From positions 60,691-124,690 of the forward strand of contig ONTT01000007.1 in assembly GCA_900320865.1 (NCBI GenBank): a DNA stretch of 64,000 bases, written 5' to 3'. This DNA is from an uncultured Bacteroidales bacterium (GTDB lineage: Bacteria > Bacteroidota > Bacteroidia > Bacteroidales > Paludibacteraceae). Both the position numbers and the translations under genes were made by a program. The notes beneath the pieces were generated by a model. The model had not been told where the DNA came from, made no database searches, and worked only from the letters and a program-made list of their open reading frames with translations. Positions 45,970-54,405 of the stretch are shown here, one piece after another (the first letter of the stretch is position 1; each line of letters opens with the position of its first letter).

Positions 45970-48402
45970 CATTCGGAAAGAGCCTTTCGCGCCTTTCTTT
46001 ATAATAAACGTACATTGTCCGGCAAAAGCATGCATCTTCGGTTCTACAAAACTGTCTAAACAAGCCGCATCGCCATTAGCGGCTGCCACAAAACCTTCGC
46101 CTTCATAGCTTATCAAGTTATTCGCCTTCGGACATAAGTTACCGTTTTTATCAACTACCTTTACCGTCATATAGCAAAGTTCCTCCGGATTCTCACTTTC
46201 ATTCGCCCAGATAACTTCCAAATGATCCGGCTCTCCTGCTGTTTTAATCGTCTCGCGTGCAGCTTCTTTTCCGTTCTCATCATAGGCTACAACGGTGATC
46301 TCTCCTGCTTCATATGGCACATCAAACCACATCAAGCGATAACGCGGCAATAACTCCGGTCTCGGCGCAGAACCCCATTCCGGAACTTCAAACTCGCCCA
46401 CTTCCGGCATTCGGCTCACCCCTTCGATAATCTCGCCTTTTGCTAAGCGTTCCGATTCCTCCTTCGTCGCAAAACGCAGTTTGCCGTAACTCTTCCCGTT
46501 CACAAACAACTCCGCACTCGGATAACTGGTATAACAGAATACAGGCACTAAATCGCCTTCTTCCCAATTCCAATGAGGCAGCACGTGCAAAGTTGCCTCT
46601 TTCTTATTCCATTGGCTGCGATACAGATAATACCGATCCTTCGGTAGCGAAGCCAAATCAATAATACCAAAATAACTGCTATGACTCGGCCAAGCGTCCG
46701 TATCATAAGGCGAAGGCTCACCTAAATAGTCAAATCCTGTCCAAACAAACTGACCCAAAGTCCAGTTATAATCGTCCTGCAACTGAAAATCCTGTTCAGG
46801 CAACCCCGACCATGCGCAATATTCTACATCATAACCCGAAGACTGATTGTCAGAATAGAGCTTGTCCGGCTGAATTATAGCAGGTGTCTTATATACGCCT
46901 CGACTCGAAACGGTGCTGGCTGTCTCAGAACCCAAAATCATCTTTTGCGGTAAGTTCTCGTACCCCTCGATATAGCGACTCGTACGATAATTGAAACCCG
47001 GCAATTCTACAGCAGCGCCAAAACCGTTATGAATCACGTACATCGCCTGATCCATTCCGTTCGTTACAGGTCGGGTAGGGTCTAATTCATGGAACAGCGC
47101 CTGCAGTTTTGTCACGATTTCAATACCATCTGGCAGCACTTGGTTCCACACCTCATTACCGCTACTCCACAACATCACACACGCGTTATTGCGATAGTGC
47201 TTCACCATATTGCTGATGTCCCATTTCCACCACTCGTTGAACTCCACACTGTAATCATTCTCCGTCTTGCCCCAGTTCCATACATCGAACGGCTCGACCA
47301 TCATCATCATGCCCATTTCATCGCATAGATCTACCAACTCCGGTGCCGGCATGTTATGACTCGTGCGAATAGCATCGCAACCCATATCCTGCAACATCTT
47401 GATCTGATGCCTTAATGCGTCTTTATGAATCGCTGCACCTAACGGGCCTAAGTCATGGTGATTACATACACCCTTAAATTTCCGTGTTTCTCCGTTTAAC
47501 TGAAATCCACCTTCCGGCGTGTAGCTGATGCTGCGAATACCAAAACGTGTCTCTACTTCATCCACCACCTCTTCGCCTTTCAGCACCCGCGTTCTCGCAG
47601 TATATAAATTCGGACTCTCCGGACTCCATAACTGTGGATTTAACACTTCCGTTACGCTCTGCTGTCCTTCTGCAGTTGCCACCACTTCGCCCTTAAACAG
47701 TATATCGGTCTGTACTCTGTACTCTGTATTCTGTGTTCCAATAGGCTCCACTCCGTCCTGCAAATCCACGTCTATCGTTACTTGTGCGAACTCTTTGCTG
47801 ATTTTCGGGGTGCGAATGAGCACACCGAATGTCGGTATATGAATCGGATTCGTTTCTACAAGGTGTACGTTTCGATACAATCCTGCACCCGGATACCAGC
47901 GACTCTGCTGCGGTTTGTTCTCCAAGAACACATCGATATCCACGCTGTCGCCTGTAATCAACCCCGGCAGGATGTAGCAGTCAAACGTGTTATATCCGTA
48001 CGGCCAATATACCATCTCTTCGCCGTTGACATATACATCCGCATGACTCATCGCTCCGTCAAAAACCAAGGTGTAGAACTTATCCTTCTTCACCGCTACA
48101 CGTGTCTTATAATGCCCTTTCCCCATCCAGGGCAAGCCTCCGCTACGACCTGTCTTCCAGGTCGGTTCTTTCTCTCCGTTCTGTACAACAATCACTTCTT
48201 GCAGGTCGTTCGCCCGGTCAAAAGGACCGCTGATCGCCCAGTCATGCGGAATAGTGACGTTCTCCCATTGCGGGTTCTCTGTCGTGTCTTGTGTGAACTG
48301 CCATTCGCGCAACAACGTGTCCGTACGAACCGGTTGCTTTGACGTGCAGGCATAAAACACCATGCTACTAATCAGCAGCATGGTATAAATACTTTTTCTC
48401 AT
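45961..48402 (-). CDS. GH2 family beta-galactosidase, lipoprotein
   Basis: An 813-residue glycoside hydrolase family 2 enzyme with a lipoprotein signal (MVFYACTSK). It has the sugar-binding jelly roll, the Ig-like domain and a TIM barrel. The acid/base glutamate is in LWSSGNEVWN and the nucleophile glutamate in ILGSETAST. The KGVCNHHDLG motif is typical. Context with galM and galK supports beta-galactosidase over beta-glucuronidase or mannosidase. An in-frame heptamer array (47711-47738) encodes part of the Ig-like domain. Its start overlaps galM as ATGA. The end carries another heptamer array. Confidence 0.93.
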   Translation of the reverse strand: MRKSIYTMLLISSMVFYACTSKQPVRTDTLLREWQFTQDTTENPQWENVTIPHDWAISGPFDRANDLQEVIVVQNGEKEPTWKTGRSGGLPWMGKGHYKTRVAVKKDKFYTLVFDGAMSHADVYVNGEEMVYWPYGYNTFDCYILPGLITGDSVDIDVFLENKPQQSRWYPGAGLYRNVHLVETNPIHIPTFGVLIRTPKISKEFAQVTIDVDLQDGVEPIGTQNTEYRVQTDILFKGEVVATAEGQQSVTEVLNPQLWSPESPNLYTARTRVLKGEEVVDEVETRFGIRSISYTPEGGFQLNGETRKFKGVCNHHDLGPLGAAIHKDALRHQIKMLQDMGCDAIRTSHNMPAPELVDLCDEMGMMMMVEPFDVWNWGKTENDYSVEFNEWWKWDISNMVKHYRNNACVMLWSSGNEVWNQVLPDGIEIVTKLQALFHELDPTRPVTNGMDQAMYVIHNGFGAAVELPGFNYRTSRYIEGYENLPQKMILGSETASTVSSRGVYKTPAIIQPDKLYSDNQSSGYDVEYCAWSGLPEQDFQLQDDYNWTLGQFVWTGFDYLGEPSPYDTDAWPSHSSYFGIIDLASLPKDRYYLYRSQWNKKEATLHVLPHWNWEEGDLVPVFCYTSYPSAELFVNGKSYGKLRFATKEESERLAKGEIIEGVSRMPEVGEFEVPEWGSAPRPELLPRYRLMWFDVPYEAGEITVVAYDENGKEAARETIKTAGEPDHLEVIWANESENPEELCYMTVKVVDKNGNLCPKANNLISYEGEGFVAAANGDAACLDSFVEPKMHAFAGQCTFIIKKGAKGSFRMIN
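47711..47738. repeat. Heptamer array (4 units) inside the GH2 gene
   Basis: Units TGTACTC, TGTACTC, TGTATTC, TGTGTTC; read as TQNTEYRVQT. Confidence 0.85.
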
Positions 48403-49409
48403 AAGAATCGATATTCGGTTGTTTCGTCAAATTGCTCGCCCGGCAACAATACCACATTCGGGAAATCATCATGATGCACACTATCCGGCCAAGACTGAGC
48501 CTCAAGGCAAACAGCATGCTGGATATCATACATCGTGCCGCTCTTTCCTTCGTTTTGCTCAATGAAGTTACCTGTATAGACCTGCAAACCCTTCAGCGTT
48601 GTCCAGCACTCCATTGTTCGTCCGTCGGCCTGGAGAGTAGCGGCGTGACGCAGTTCCTTCGGTGCATCGCCGGCACACAGGCACCAGTTATTGTCAATGC
48701 CTCGCCAGGGTTCGAAGAACTTGTCGTGAATTCGGTCTCCTAAACGGGTAGGTTTCCGAAAATCCATCGGGGTACCTTCTACCGATTTAATCTCACCGGT
48801 CGGACAGGTCCATTCATCGAAGGGCGTATACTTATCCGCATTCACTTGCAGTACATGCTCATCTATGCGACCACTTGCTTCACCCGCTAAGTTAAAATAC
48901 GCATGGTTGGTGAATGCCGCCAAAGTCGGCTTGTCCGTCTTCGCTTCATAATGAATACGCAGCGTATTGTCTTTGGTTGCCGTATAGGTGACCCAAAGAT
49001 CCAAGTTGCCGGGATAGCCTTCTTCTCCGTCTTTGGAGCGATAGTGCAACGTGATCTCGAACGGACTTTGTGCCGTCACGTCCCATATCTTCGCATTGAA
49101 ACCCTCCAATCCTCCATGCAGACTGTTGGGACCGTTATTGATAGGGAGTTTATAAACTTTCAACTTCCCATTTTCATCTTTCAACTCAAAGACTCCGTCT
49201 TTGATACGGTTGGCTACACGCCCGCAGATAGCGTTGAAATACGGCTCTTTTGTCTTCCATTCTTCTGCGGTCTTAAATCCCAACACAACGTCTTTGACTT
49301 CCCCGTTGCGGTTGGCTACGAGCAGTTTGGTGATCTTTGCACCGAGATTGGAAATCTCCACTTTCAATCCCCCGCTGCTTTTTATTGTATAAAATTGAAT
49401 AGTTTTCAC
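48399..49409 (-). CDS. galM: Aldose 1-epimerase (galactose mutarotase)
   Basis: Interconverts alpha and beta anomers of galactose so galactokinase can use them. About 336 residues with family motifs ISNLGAKITKLL, NSLHGGLEGF, TNHAYFNLAG and a final LLPGEQFDETTEYRF. The catalytic His (NHAYFN) is present. The start is likely GTG at 49407-49409. Longer TTG-started readings would translate the heptamer array that separates it from galK, which is less likely. It overlaps the GH2 gene and forms the galK-galM-GH2 operon. Confidence 0.93.
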   Translation of the reverse strand: MKTIQFYTIKSSGGLKVEISNLGAKITKLLVANRNGEVKDVVLGFKTAEEWKTKEPYFNAICGRVANRIKDGVFELKDENGKLKVYKLPINNGPNSLHGGLEGFNAKIWDVTAQSPFEITLHYRSKDGEEGYPGNLDLWVTYTATKDNTLRIHYEAKTDKPTLAAFTNHAYFNLAGEASGRIDEHVLQVNADKYTPFDEWTCPTGEIKSVEGTPMDFRKPTRLGDRIHDKFFEPWRGIDNNWCLCAGDAPKELRHAATLQADGRTMECWTTLKGLQVYTGNFIEQNEGKSGTMYDIQHAVCLEAQSWPDSVHHDDFPNVVLLPGEQFDETTEYRFL

Positions 49410-49436
49410 AATTACCAATTACCAATTATCAATTAC
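49409..49436. repeat. Heptamer array (4 units) between galK and galM
   Basis: Units CAATTAC, CAATTAC, CAATTAT, CAATTAC. It covers the galK stop and reaches the galM start codon. Confidence 0.85.
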
Positions 49437-50614
49437 TCGAGTCTCATCACTCCATCGCCGATCTCTGCTACGTAGAAGTCCGCTTTCAATCCGGTCTTCT
49501 CTTCGTATTCTTTGCCTACGAAGGCTTTAAACTCCTCGATGGCTTCGTCCTTAACGAGACTAACGGTACAGCCTCCGAAACCACCTCCGGTCATTCGGCT
49601 ACCGAGCACACCTTCTACCTGCCATGCCGCTTCAGCTAAGGTGTCCAACTCTTTGCCGGTTACTTCATAGTCATCGCGCAGCGATACATGGCTCGCTGTC
49701 ATTAACTCACCGAAATATGCAATTTCGCCTTTCTTCAACGCCTCTACAGCAGCAGCTGTACGAGCTACCTCGCCTACCACGTGACGCGCGCGTTTCTTGG
49801 CTATCGGATCGGTAATAGCTCCTTCTACGTCTTTCCAGTCTTCCGGTGTCAGTTCTGCCAAGAACTTAATCGGTTTCACTTTACAAATCTGCTCCACGGC
49901 CGTCTTGCACTGACGAACGCGGTCGTTGTATGCACCGCTGTCCAAGTGGTGAGGACTATGGGTGTTCGTGATCACTACTTTGATGCCCTCTAACTTCACC
50001 GGCACATGCTCGAACTCCAGTGTGTCGCAGTTCAAATAGATAGCATGGTCTTTCTTTCCTTGCGCCGAAGCAAACTGGTCCATCACACCGCACATCACGC
50101 CTGCGTACTCATGCTCGCAAGCCTGACCGATGAGCGCTAACTCGGTGCGGTATTTCTTGTCGTCCGCATCCTTCCATCCCATCTCCTCAGTAAACGCACG
50201 TGCGGTCACAACTTCCATCGCCGCACTACTGCTCAAACCCGCACCGGCCGGCACGTTTCCAAAATACAACAGGTCATAGCCGCTCTCTAACTTTGCCTCT
50301 GGATGACGACGCTTAATGATATCGATGCAACCTAATGCATAATTGCACCAAGCGCGGTCCGGCTGAGGCTTAATCGCATCAATAGCAATTTCATATACCT
50401 GCGGCATGTTTAACGAACGGAAACGAAGCACCTTGTCTGCATTCTTTCCGATCAACAACCATGCGCCAAAACTCAATGCACACGGAAAAACACATCCGCC
50501 GTTGTAATCGGTGTGTTCGCCAATCAGGTTAACTCGTCCCGGAGAGAAGAAAACTTTCTCTGCTTTTTTGCCATAAGCTTGCTCAAAAGCAGCTTTCATT
50601 TCTGTGGTTGTCAT
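49433..50614 (-). CDS. galK: Galactokinase
   Basis: Phosphorylates galactose at C1 with ATP, the entry step of the Leloir pathway. The 393-residue form starting at ATG 50614 (MTTTEMKAAFEQAYG) is preferred over a longer AT-rich upstream reading that would run through the promoter. Motifs: GRVNLIGEHTDYNGG (signature), GNVPAGAGLSSSAA (ATP loop) and TGGGFGGCTVSL. The promoter lies at 50654-50684. galT and galE are not in the window. Confidence 0.97.
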   Translation of the reverse strand: MTTTEMKAAFEQAYGKKAEKVFFSPGRVNLIGEHTDYNGGCVFPCALSFGAWLLIGKNADKVLRFRSLNMPQVYEIAIDAIKPQPDRAWCNYALGCIDIIKRRHPEAKLESGYDLLYFGNVPAGAGLSSSAAMEVVTARAFTEEMGWKDADDKKYRTELALIGQACEHEYAGVMCGVMDQFASAQGKKDHAIYLNCDTLEFEHVPVKLEGIKVVITNTHSPHHLDSGAYNDRVRQCKTAVEQICKVKPIKFLAELTPEDWKDVEGAITDPIAKKRARHVVGEVARTAAAVEALKKGEIAYFGELMTASHVSLRDDYEVTGKELDTLAEAAWQVEGVLGSRMTGGGFGGCTVSLVKDEAIEEFKAFVGKEYEEKTGLKADFYVAEIGDGVMRLE

Positions 50615-50653
50615 AGTAGTATATATATTAAGATATGATATTAAATTTGCGCG

Positions 50654-50684
50654 CAAAGTTACAAAAAAATATGCAAATACGCAA
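50654..50684 (-). promoter_or_regulatory. galK operon promoter
   Basis: On the minus strand TTGCGTATTTG (50684 down) and TAACTTTG (50661-50654), 20-base spacing. Divergent from the promoter at 50724. Confidence 0.75.
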
Positions 50685-50723
50685 GAAAAAAACTGTTTTA
50701 TGCTGTAAAACATAAAAAATCTA

Positions 50724-50754
50724 TTGCATATATCGTAAAAAAGTTGTAATTTTG
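50724..50754 (+). promoter_or_regulatory. Promoter of the 50800 gene
   Basis: TTGCATATATC (50724-50734) and TAATTTTG (50747-50754), 20-base spacing. Confidence 0.75.
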
Positions 50755-50799
50755 CACAAAATTATTGAAAAACGTCTAATATCATAAAAAATTAATACT

Positions 50800-51549
50800 A
50801 TGAACGGCTTGGAAATTGCACTCTATGCATTATTATTCGTCATTATCGGATTAATGCTTGTTTCGTTTTTCTTAGTTTGGCAGTGGTTTGATGCTCGCGA
50901 CAGACTTAAAGTGGTGCGTGAGGTGACGCGTGAGCAAACAATCCATGCAATTAGACACTCCCACAATCGCTGTCGTATCCTTTTATGGATCGGTATCTTG
51001 CTGGCTGCTGCCTATGTGTTCATCCCGCTTACCTTGCAGGATTATTATTCTACACTCGTCTATCCGGGTGTGGTCATCATTGCGGATCTGTTGATTCTCT
51101 TCGGTCTTCGCGCGAAGGCAAAAGAGTATGTGGCTGTGATTGATGAGTACGTGAATGCGAACGAGGAGCACGTGCGTGAGGCGATTGCTGAGCGTGCACG
51201 CATGCGCGATGAGTGGCGCAAAGAGGCTCCGGTCCTCAACCCGCAGGCTAAGGCTGTGATCCAGGAGACGCTGGGCGATAATTATGAGACCTGGTACCAG
51301 CATGATATCCTCGTCGGACGTAATGTGCTTGCCAATAAAGAGCTCGGTTTGCTCTATGCGCAAGGTGTCATCATTCCGTTCTCCGAGATCATGGAGGTGC
51401 GTCAGGGACGTAAGGACCTCAAGCTCGTTACATCCAATTCGATGAACCCCTTCGTTACCATCGATTTCGGTGCGCTGCCTATCAATCCTGAGACGGGTAA
51501 TAAATACAAAGATGAGATAGCAGAGAAGATCGAAGCGATTATCCCATAA
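50800..51549 (+). CDS. Membrane protein with cytoplasmic helical domain, function unknown
   Basis: A 249-residue protein with a long first membrane helix (about residues 4-28) and two further helices (about 65-84 and 88-105). A large hydrophilic region with NANEEHVREAIAERARMRDEW follows, and the C-terminal end resembles a PH-like or YcxB-like strand pattern (YAQGVIIPFSEIMEVRQGRKDLKLVTSN). It is monocistronic, with its own promoter and a strong terminator six bases before the intergenic repeat. No enzymatic motif seen. Confidence 0.65.
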   Translation: MNGLEIALYALLFVIIGLMLVSFFLVWQWFDARDRLKVVREVTREQTIHAIRHSHNRCRILLWIGILLAAAYVFIPLTLQDYYSTLVYPGVVIIADLLILFGLRAKAKEYVAVIDEYVNANEEHVREAIAERARMRDEWRKEAPVLNPQAKAVIQETLGDNYETWYQHDILVGRNVLANKELGLLYAQGVIIPFSEIMEVRQGRKDLKLVTSNSMNPFVTIDFGALPINPETGNKYKDEIAEKIEAIIP

Positions 51550-51577
51550 AAAAAGAGGCACACGCCTCTTTTTTTTC
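51548..51577. terminator. Intrinsic terminator, probably bidirectional
   Basis: AAAAAAAGAGGC, loop ACAC, GCCTCTTTTTTTT. A stable stem with A and T runs on both sides, between the 50800 gene and convergent panB. Confidence 0.9.
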
Positions 51578-51604
51578 AATGACCAATCGCCAATGACCAA
51601 TCAT
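51577..51604. repeat. Heptamer array (4 units) at the panB stop
   Basis: Units CAATGAC, CAATCGC, CAATGAC, CAATCAT. It lies between the terminator and the panB stop codon. Confidence 0.85.
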
Positions 51605-52419
51605 CAGTAACTCTCTTCCGCATTCGGAAAACTGCTGTCCTTCACGGCTGCCACATAAGTCCCTACTGCCCCTTTCACTTCGTTCGCTAAGTTCGCGAAA
51701 TGACGAAGGAACTTCGGTTTAAATCCTTCGGTGAGACCTAACATATCGTGCAGTACCAGTACCTGACCGTCGCACGCATTGCCGGCTCCGATACCAATGA
51801 CTGGACAACTGACGCTCTCCGTTACTTTCTTAGCCAAAGCGGCAGGAATTTTCTCCAAGACGATACTGAAGCATCCGGCTTCGTCTAATAACTTCGCGTC
51901 GTGCAGCAGCTTTGCTGCTTCTGCTTCTTCTTTGGCGCGCAGACCGTAGCCGCCGAACTGGTTCACGCTCTGCGGGGTCAAACCCAAATGACCCATTACC
52001 GGCACACCGGCCTGAACCATATGACGGATAGCCGGCAGGATCTCTTCACCGCCTTCTAACTTAACCGCGTCGCACCCGCTCTCCTTGAGGATCTTAATGG
52101 CGTTTCGTACCGCCTCTTCTTCGCTCACTTGGTAACTTCCGAAAGGCATGTCGCAAACTACCAACGCGTGCTTAGCTGCGCGAACAACTCCCTTCGTTAA
52201 AAAAATCATTTCCTCTACCGTGATAGGTAACGTGTATTGGTTGCCGCATACCACATTGCTGGCACTGTCGCCTACCAAAATAACATCCACCCCGGCTTCA
52301 TCTACCAAATTGGCCAAAGTGAAATCATAACTTGTTAACATGGCGATCTTCTCGCCTTCAGCCTTCATCTGACGAAGTTTGGCCGTCGTCATTCGGCTAT
52401 TCTGTACATGAACAGACAT
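51604..52419 (-). CDS. panB: 3-methyl-2-oxobutanoate hydroxymethyltransferase
   Basis: Forms ketopantoate from alpha-ketoisovalerate and methylenetetrahydrofolate, the first step of pantothenate and coenzyme A synthesis. The 271 residues show ITVEEMIFLTKGVVR, CDMPFGSYQVS, KLEGGEEI, GHLGLTPQSVNQFGGY, SIVLEKIPAALA and IGIGAGNACDGQVLVLHD, all typical of PanB. It is flanked on both sides by heptamer arrays that also touch its ends. Confidence 0.97.
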   Translation of the reverse strand: MSVHVQNSRMTTAKLRQMKAEGEKIAMLTSYDFTLANLVDEAGVDVILVGDSASNVVCGNQYTLPITVEEMIFLTKGVVRAAKHALVVCDMPFGSYQVSEEEAVRNAIKILKESGCDAVKLEGGEEILPAIRHMVQAGVPVMGHLGLTPQSVNQFGGYGLRAKEEAEAAKLLHDAKLLDEAGCFSIVLEKIPAALAKKVTESVSCPVIGIGAGNACDGQVLVLHDMLGLTEGFKPKFLRHFANLANEVKGAVGTYVAAVKDSSFPNAEESY

Positions 52420-52420
52420 A

Positions 52421-52455
52421 TCAATTTCAAATTTAAAATTTCAAATATCAAATAT
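52421..52455. repeat. Heptamer array (5 units) between the FecCD gene and panB
   Basis: Units TCAATTT, CAAATTT, AAAATTT, CAAATAT, CAAATAT. It fills the whole gap between the permease stop and the panB start. Confidence 0.82.
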
Positions 52456-53426
52456 CATTTCTTCAAAATGATGTATATGATCACCGGCGCACCGAAGAGT
52501 GCACTCACGGTGGAGATCGGCAGCGGGTAGGTGAATAGCGAGCAAAGCACATCGCATATCAGCAGCAGGCACGCACCAATCAGTACCGAAGCCGGCATCG
52601 TGATACGGTGATTAGAGGAGCGGAAAAGTCCGCGTGCGATATGCGGTACTGCTACGCCGATGAACGCAATCGGACCACAGAAAGCCGTAACGCCACCCGC
52701 TAATAAACCGGTCGCTAACACTATGTATAAACGCGTGCGACTCACGTGAATGCCCAATCCCCGTGCATAGTCTTCGCCTAACAGCAGTCCGTTCAGAGGC
52801 TTCAATGCCAGTAGCACAAAGAGCGTTCCAATCAGCAGAATAGGAACTAAGAGTTGCATATCGCTCCAACTGACGCTACTTAGGCTTCCTAACGTCCACA
52901 CAATAAATAACTTCAACGCATCCGGATTGGCGAAGTTCTGCAGCAGACTCACCAACGCTCCCGCTATCGAACCAAACATCATACCTACGATTAACAGACT
53001 GACGTTGTTCTTCACTCGTCGACTCACAGCCAGCACCAACAGCAGTACCAGACTGGCTCCAAAACAGGCGGCAACAGGCATCAGTACTTGTGTACTGAAA
53101 CTCGACAGTTGTCCACATAGGATCGTACTGCACATCGTCAGAAACGCAACACCCAAACTGGCGCCCGAAGAGACACCTAAGGTGTACGGACCTGCTAAGG
53201 GGTTACGAAACAGCGTCTGCATCATAAGACCCGAAACAGACAACGCACCGCCCGCCAAAATGGCTGTAATAGCCTTCGGCAAACGAATAGAGTGCATGAT
53301 CTGCTGCTCCATCACGGACAACTCTCCCCAAGGCCACAACCAGATACTGCCGCTGCATACATCCAAGCCAAAAAGCAGCACCAGTCCCACTGTCAAAACC
53401 CCGAATAATACGGCATTGCGTTTCAT
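52455..53426 (-). CDS. FecCD-type ABC transporter permease (orphan)
   Basis: A 323-residue permease of the BtuC/FecCD family for iron chelates, heme or vitamin B12. About nine helices are visible, with the motifs RLPKAITAILAGGALSVSG, FRNPLAGPYTLGVSSGA and GPIAFIGVAVPHIARGLF. No binding protein or ATPase gene lies within the window, so its partners must be elsewhere. The promoter at 53431-53462 diverges from nadC. I see no riboswitch in the short upstream gap. Confidence 0.92.
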   Translation of the reverse strand: MKRNAVLFGVLTVGLVLLFGLDVCSGSIWLWPWGELSVMEQQIMHSIRLPKAITAILAGGALSVSGLMMQTLFRNPLAGPYTLGVSSGASLGVAFLTMCSTILCGQLSSFSTQVLMPVAACFGASLVLLLVLAVSRRVKNNVSLLIVGMMFGSIAGALVSLLQNFANPDALKLFIVWTLGSLSSVSWSDMQLLVPILLIGTLFVLLALKPLNGLLLGEDYARGLGIHVSRTRLYIVLATGLLAGGVTAFCGPIAFIGVAVPHIARGLFRSSNHRITMPASVLIGACLLLICDVLCSLFTYPLPISTVSALFGAPVIIYIILKK

Positions 53427-53430
53427 GCTG

Positions 53431-53462
53431 CAAAATTACTGCTTTTTTTTGATATACGCAAA
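53431..53462 (-). promoter_or_regulatory. Promoter of the FecCD permease gene
   Basis: On the minus strand TTTGCGTATATC (53462 down) and TAATTTTG (53438-53431), 20-base spacing. Confidence 0.75.
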
Positions 53463-53476
53463 AAAATCATCAAAAA

Positions 53477-53508
53477 TTTGCGTATGTGCTTTTTTTGTAG
53501 TACCTTTG
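53477..53508 (+). promoter_or_regulatory. nadC promoter
   Basis: TTTGCGTATGTG (from 53477) and TACCTTTG (53501-53508), 20-base spacing. The start codon is 20 bases later, so the leader is very short. Confidence 0.75.
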
Positions 53509-53527
53509 CGCCATAATTCGTAATAAT

Positions 53528-54394
53528 ATGGAAAAACAAGAACTTCGTAAGCTTATTGCTATTTGGTTTGAAGAAGATATCCGCGATGGTGACCACACCT
53601 CGCTTAGTTGTATTCCGCCTACCCAGTTGGGTTGCCAGCAGCTCATCATCAAGGATACGGGCGTGCTGGCCGGTGTCGAGGTGGCAAAAGAAATCATCAA
53701 CTATTTCGATCCCGAGTGCCGTTTTGAGCAGTTCCTGCATGACGGCGATCATGTGAAGCCGGGGGATATCGCTTTTAAGGTGTACGGAAAGGAACTGAGT
53801 CTGCTGCAGATAGAGCGCACGATGCTCAATATCATGCAGCGTATGTCCGGCGTAGCTACTACGGCGCATAAGTACCAGTCGCTCATCGAGGACACCGGTT
53901 GTCATGTGCTCGACACCCGTAAGACCACGCCGGGATTGCGTTACCTCGAGAAAGAAGCAGTAGCCTTAGGCGGCGGTATGAACCATCGTATCGGACTCTT
54001 CGATATGATCCTCTTGAAAGACAACCACGTCGATTTCGCCGGAGGTATCACCAACGCCCTCACGCGTGCACGCGATTATTGTAAGGAGAAGGGAAAGAAC
54101 CTGAAGATAGAAATCGAAGTGCGTAATTTCGATGAGATCAACGAAGCACTCGCAACGAATATCCCCGATCGTATCATGCTCGATAACTTCACGCCTCAGA
54201 AGACCAAAGAGGCGGTGAATCTCATCCGCGCATGGGAGAAGAAAGCCGGTCGGCATATGGAGATCGAGTCCTCCGGAGGCATCACGATCGATACCATTCG
54301 CGATTATGCGCTGCAAGGCGTAGACTTCGTTTCTGTAGGTGCACTCACCCATAGTTACAAGAGTCTCGACATGAGTTTTAAAGCCGTGAAATGA
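53528..54394 (+). CDS. nadC: Nicotinate-nucleotide pyrophosphorylase (carboxylating)
   Basis: Converts quinolinate and PRPP to nicotinate mononucleotide in NAD synthesis. The 288 residues contain RTMLNIMQRMSGVATTAHKY, DTRKTTPGLRYLEKEAV (the quinolinate and PRPP-binding arginine and lysine), ILLKDNHV and the end ESSGGITIDTIRDYALQGVD, split here for length. It is monocistronic and faces U32 peptidase 11 bases away. Confidence 0.97.
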   Translation: MEKQELRKLIAIWFEEDIRDGDHTSLSCIPPTQLGCQQLIIKDTGVLAGVEVAKEIINYFDPECRFEQFLHDGDHVKPGDIAFKVYGKELSLLQIERTMLNIMQRMSGVATTAHKYQSLIEDTGCHVLDTRKTTPGLRYLEKEAVALGGGMNHRIGLFDMILLKDNHVDFAGGITNALTRARDYCKEKGKNLKIEIEVRNFDEINEALATNIPDRIMLDNFTPQKTKEAVNLIRAWEKKAGRHMEIESSGGITIDTIRDYALQGVDFVSVGALTHSYKSLDMSFKAVK

Positions 54395-54405
54395 AAACCA
54401 GTGGA

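Noticed and set aside
53427-53527. Cobalamin or other riboswitch before the FecCD permease
   Set aside because: The gap of 100 bases is shared with the nadC promoter and leaves almost no leader; no conserved riboswitch box seen.
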